Shown here piece after piece: positions 63,373 through 64,000 of a DNA stretch of 64,000 nucleotides. The stretch is from Bog-473 sp963840245 (GTDB taxonomy: Bacteria > Actinomycetota > Acidimicrobiia > Acidimicrobiales > RAAP-2), in assembly GCA_963840245.1 (NCBI GenBank), contig CAWIYI010000024.1:62001-126000 (forward strand). Direction: 5' to 3'. A program made the position numbers and the translations under genes. The notes beneath the pieces are model-generated. The model saw only the letters and a program-made list of their open reading frames with translations. It made no database searches and was not told where the DNA came from. How positions within the stretch are numbered: position 1 is the first letter of the stretch; every line of letters begins with the position of its first letter.

Positions 63373-63818
63373 GTGACTGTGGCTCCCTTCAGGAGTGCGG
63401 CTGCGGCGTCGACGGCGAGCTCGTACCCGAGCCCCCCGAACCCGGCGATGACCCCCGACGCCACCGGCGCCAACACCGACGTGTGCCGGAAAGGTTCCCG
63501 GGCCGCGGGGTTGGAGAGGTGCAGCTCGACGACGGGACCTTCGAAGGCCGCGACGGCGTCGTGGAGGGACCACGAGGTGTGACTCAGCGCGCCGGCATTG
63601 ACCACCAGCGCGTCGGCCCTGCCGCGCGCGCCGTGGACGGCCTCCACGAGGTCGCCCTCGTGGTTCGACTGCAGGTGCTCGAGCTCGAGCCCGACGCGGG
63701 TGGCGGCCGCCTCGGCCCGTGCCACGTGGTCGGCCAGGGTGTCGGTGCCGTAGATCGCGGGTTCCCGCTCGCCCAGCAGGTTCAGGTTGGGCCCCGAGAG
63801 GAGCAGGACGAGGCTCAC
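63369..63818 (-). CDS. aroQ: 3-dehydroquinate dehydratase, type II
   Basis: 149 aa from GTG 63818. LLSGPNLNLLGEREPAIYGT (active-site Tyr), LQSNHEGDLVEAVHGARGRA, VVNAGALSHTSWSLHDAVAA and VELHLSNPAAREPFRHTSVL (His). Third step of the shikimate pathway. Overlaps aroB as GTGA. Confidence 0.96.
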   Translation of the reverse strand: MSLVLLLSGPNLNLLGEREPAIYGTDTLADHVARAEAAATRVGLELEHLQSNHEGDLVEAVHGARGRADALVVNAGALSHTSWSLHDAVAAFEGPVVELHLSNPAAREPFRHTSVLAPVASGVIAGFGGLGYELAVDAAAALLKGATVT

Positions 63819-64000
63819 GCGCGGGCACCCATGGCCGCCAGGGTAGCGACCACCTCGGTCGCCGCCACACCACGCACCGGCTCGACCCCGTCGGGCCCGT
63901 CGAGCACGAAGGTGAGGTCCTGCTGAGCCTTCTTGTCCCGACCCATGAACGCGACCAGCTCCTCCGCCCGCGCTCCCGGCGGGAGGTCGGTCGGCAGGTC
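63815..64000 (-). CDS. aroB: 3-dehydroquinate synthase, C-terminal end (5' part outside window)
   Basis: The last 61 residues are visible: GARAEELVAFMGRDKKAQQD, LTFVLDGPDGVEPVRGVAAT and VVATLAAMGARA. The MGRDKK element near the C-terminus is typical of AroB. Second step of the shikimate pathway, directly before aroQ. Confidence 0.88.
   Translation of the reverse strand, partial: DLPTDLPPGARAEELVAFMGRDKKAQQDLTFVLDGPDGVEPVRGVAATEVVATLAAMGARA

Overview
The window is GC-rich and densely coded. It looks like chromosomal DNA of an actinobacterium, most probably of the Acidimicrobiia type (inference). Support comes from the runs infC-rpmI-rplT-trmH-pheS-pheT...argC and aroB-aroQ-pepP-efp-nusB-pyrR-pyrB-pyrC-carA-carB-pyrD-pyrF-mihF-gmk-rpoZ-coaBC-metK-priA-fmt/def, from mihF itself (an actinobacterial nucleoid protein), and from a PheS with a Cys-rich insert. 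Almost all housekeeping genes are on the minus strand and are chained by ATGA, GTGA or TGATG overlaps.

Layout. 1-1731: argC (runs off the left edge) and a double-GNAT acetyltransferase. 1741-13792: a genomic island of about 12.0 kb between two identical 24-bp direct repeats. It lies in the 3' end of a second double-GNAT gene, so it separates pheT from argC. The island carries a truncated tyrosine recombinase, a divergent arsenic cluster (arsR / cadI-arsI, aquaporin, FAD-disulfide reductase, arsC, arsN), chrA, a secreted beta-helix protein, a truncated haemoglobin, an ECF sigma factor with two VOC proteins, a small HNH nuclease and two unknown genes. 13735-20748: GNAT2, pheT, pheS, trmH, rplT, rpmI and infC. 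20950-33691: a DUF1844-like gene, then a cytochrome c oxidase region. A short plus-strand group (membrane protein, TlpA-like, SCO1, anchored protein) converges on a minus-strand operon (SCO fusion, secreted protein, CtaG, cupredoxin, subunits II, I, III, a 36-aa membrane peptide, second CtaG). 33776-38016: SRPBCC/TetR divergent pair, cold-shock protein, hisG, thioesterase, alpha/beta hydrolase. 38166-40996: riboflavin genes ribD-ribBA-ribH. 41104-45970: a phosphonate-type FAD oxidase/HAD pair, rpe, a methyltransferase, fmt, def. 46049-64000: priA, metK, coaBC, rpoZ, gmk, mihF, the whole UMP pathway under a PyrR-type RNA element, nusB, efp, pepP, aroQ, and the 3' end of aroB.

How parts work together. 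The ars cluster would sense As(III) (ArsR), reduce arsenate (ArsC), let arsenite leave through an aquaglyceroporin instead of an ArsB/Acr3 pump, and handle organoarsenicals (CadI/ArsI, ArsN). The oxidase region encodes the enzyme plus an unusually large copper/thiol assembly set. pyrR to pyrF form one unit whose leader carries an exact PyrR-binding loop.

Caution: about 15 genes, including the essential genes pheT, carB and fmt, are split by single-base frame changes, often in C/G runs. These are most likely indel errors in the sequence. I give the whole gene span and mark each break; such genes should not be read as real pseudogenes without resequencing.
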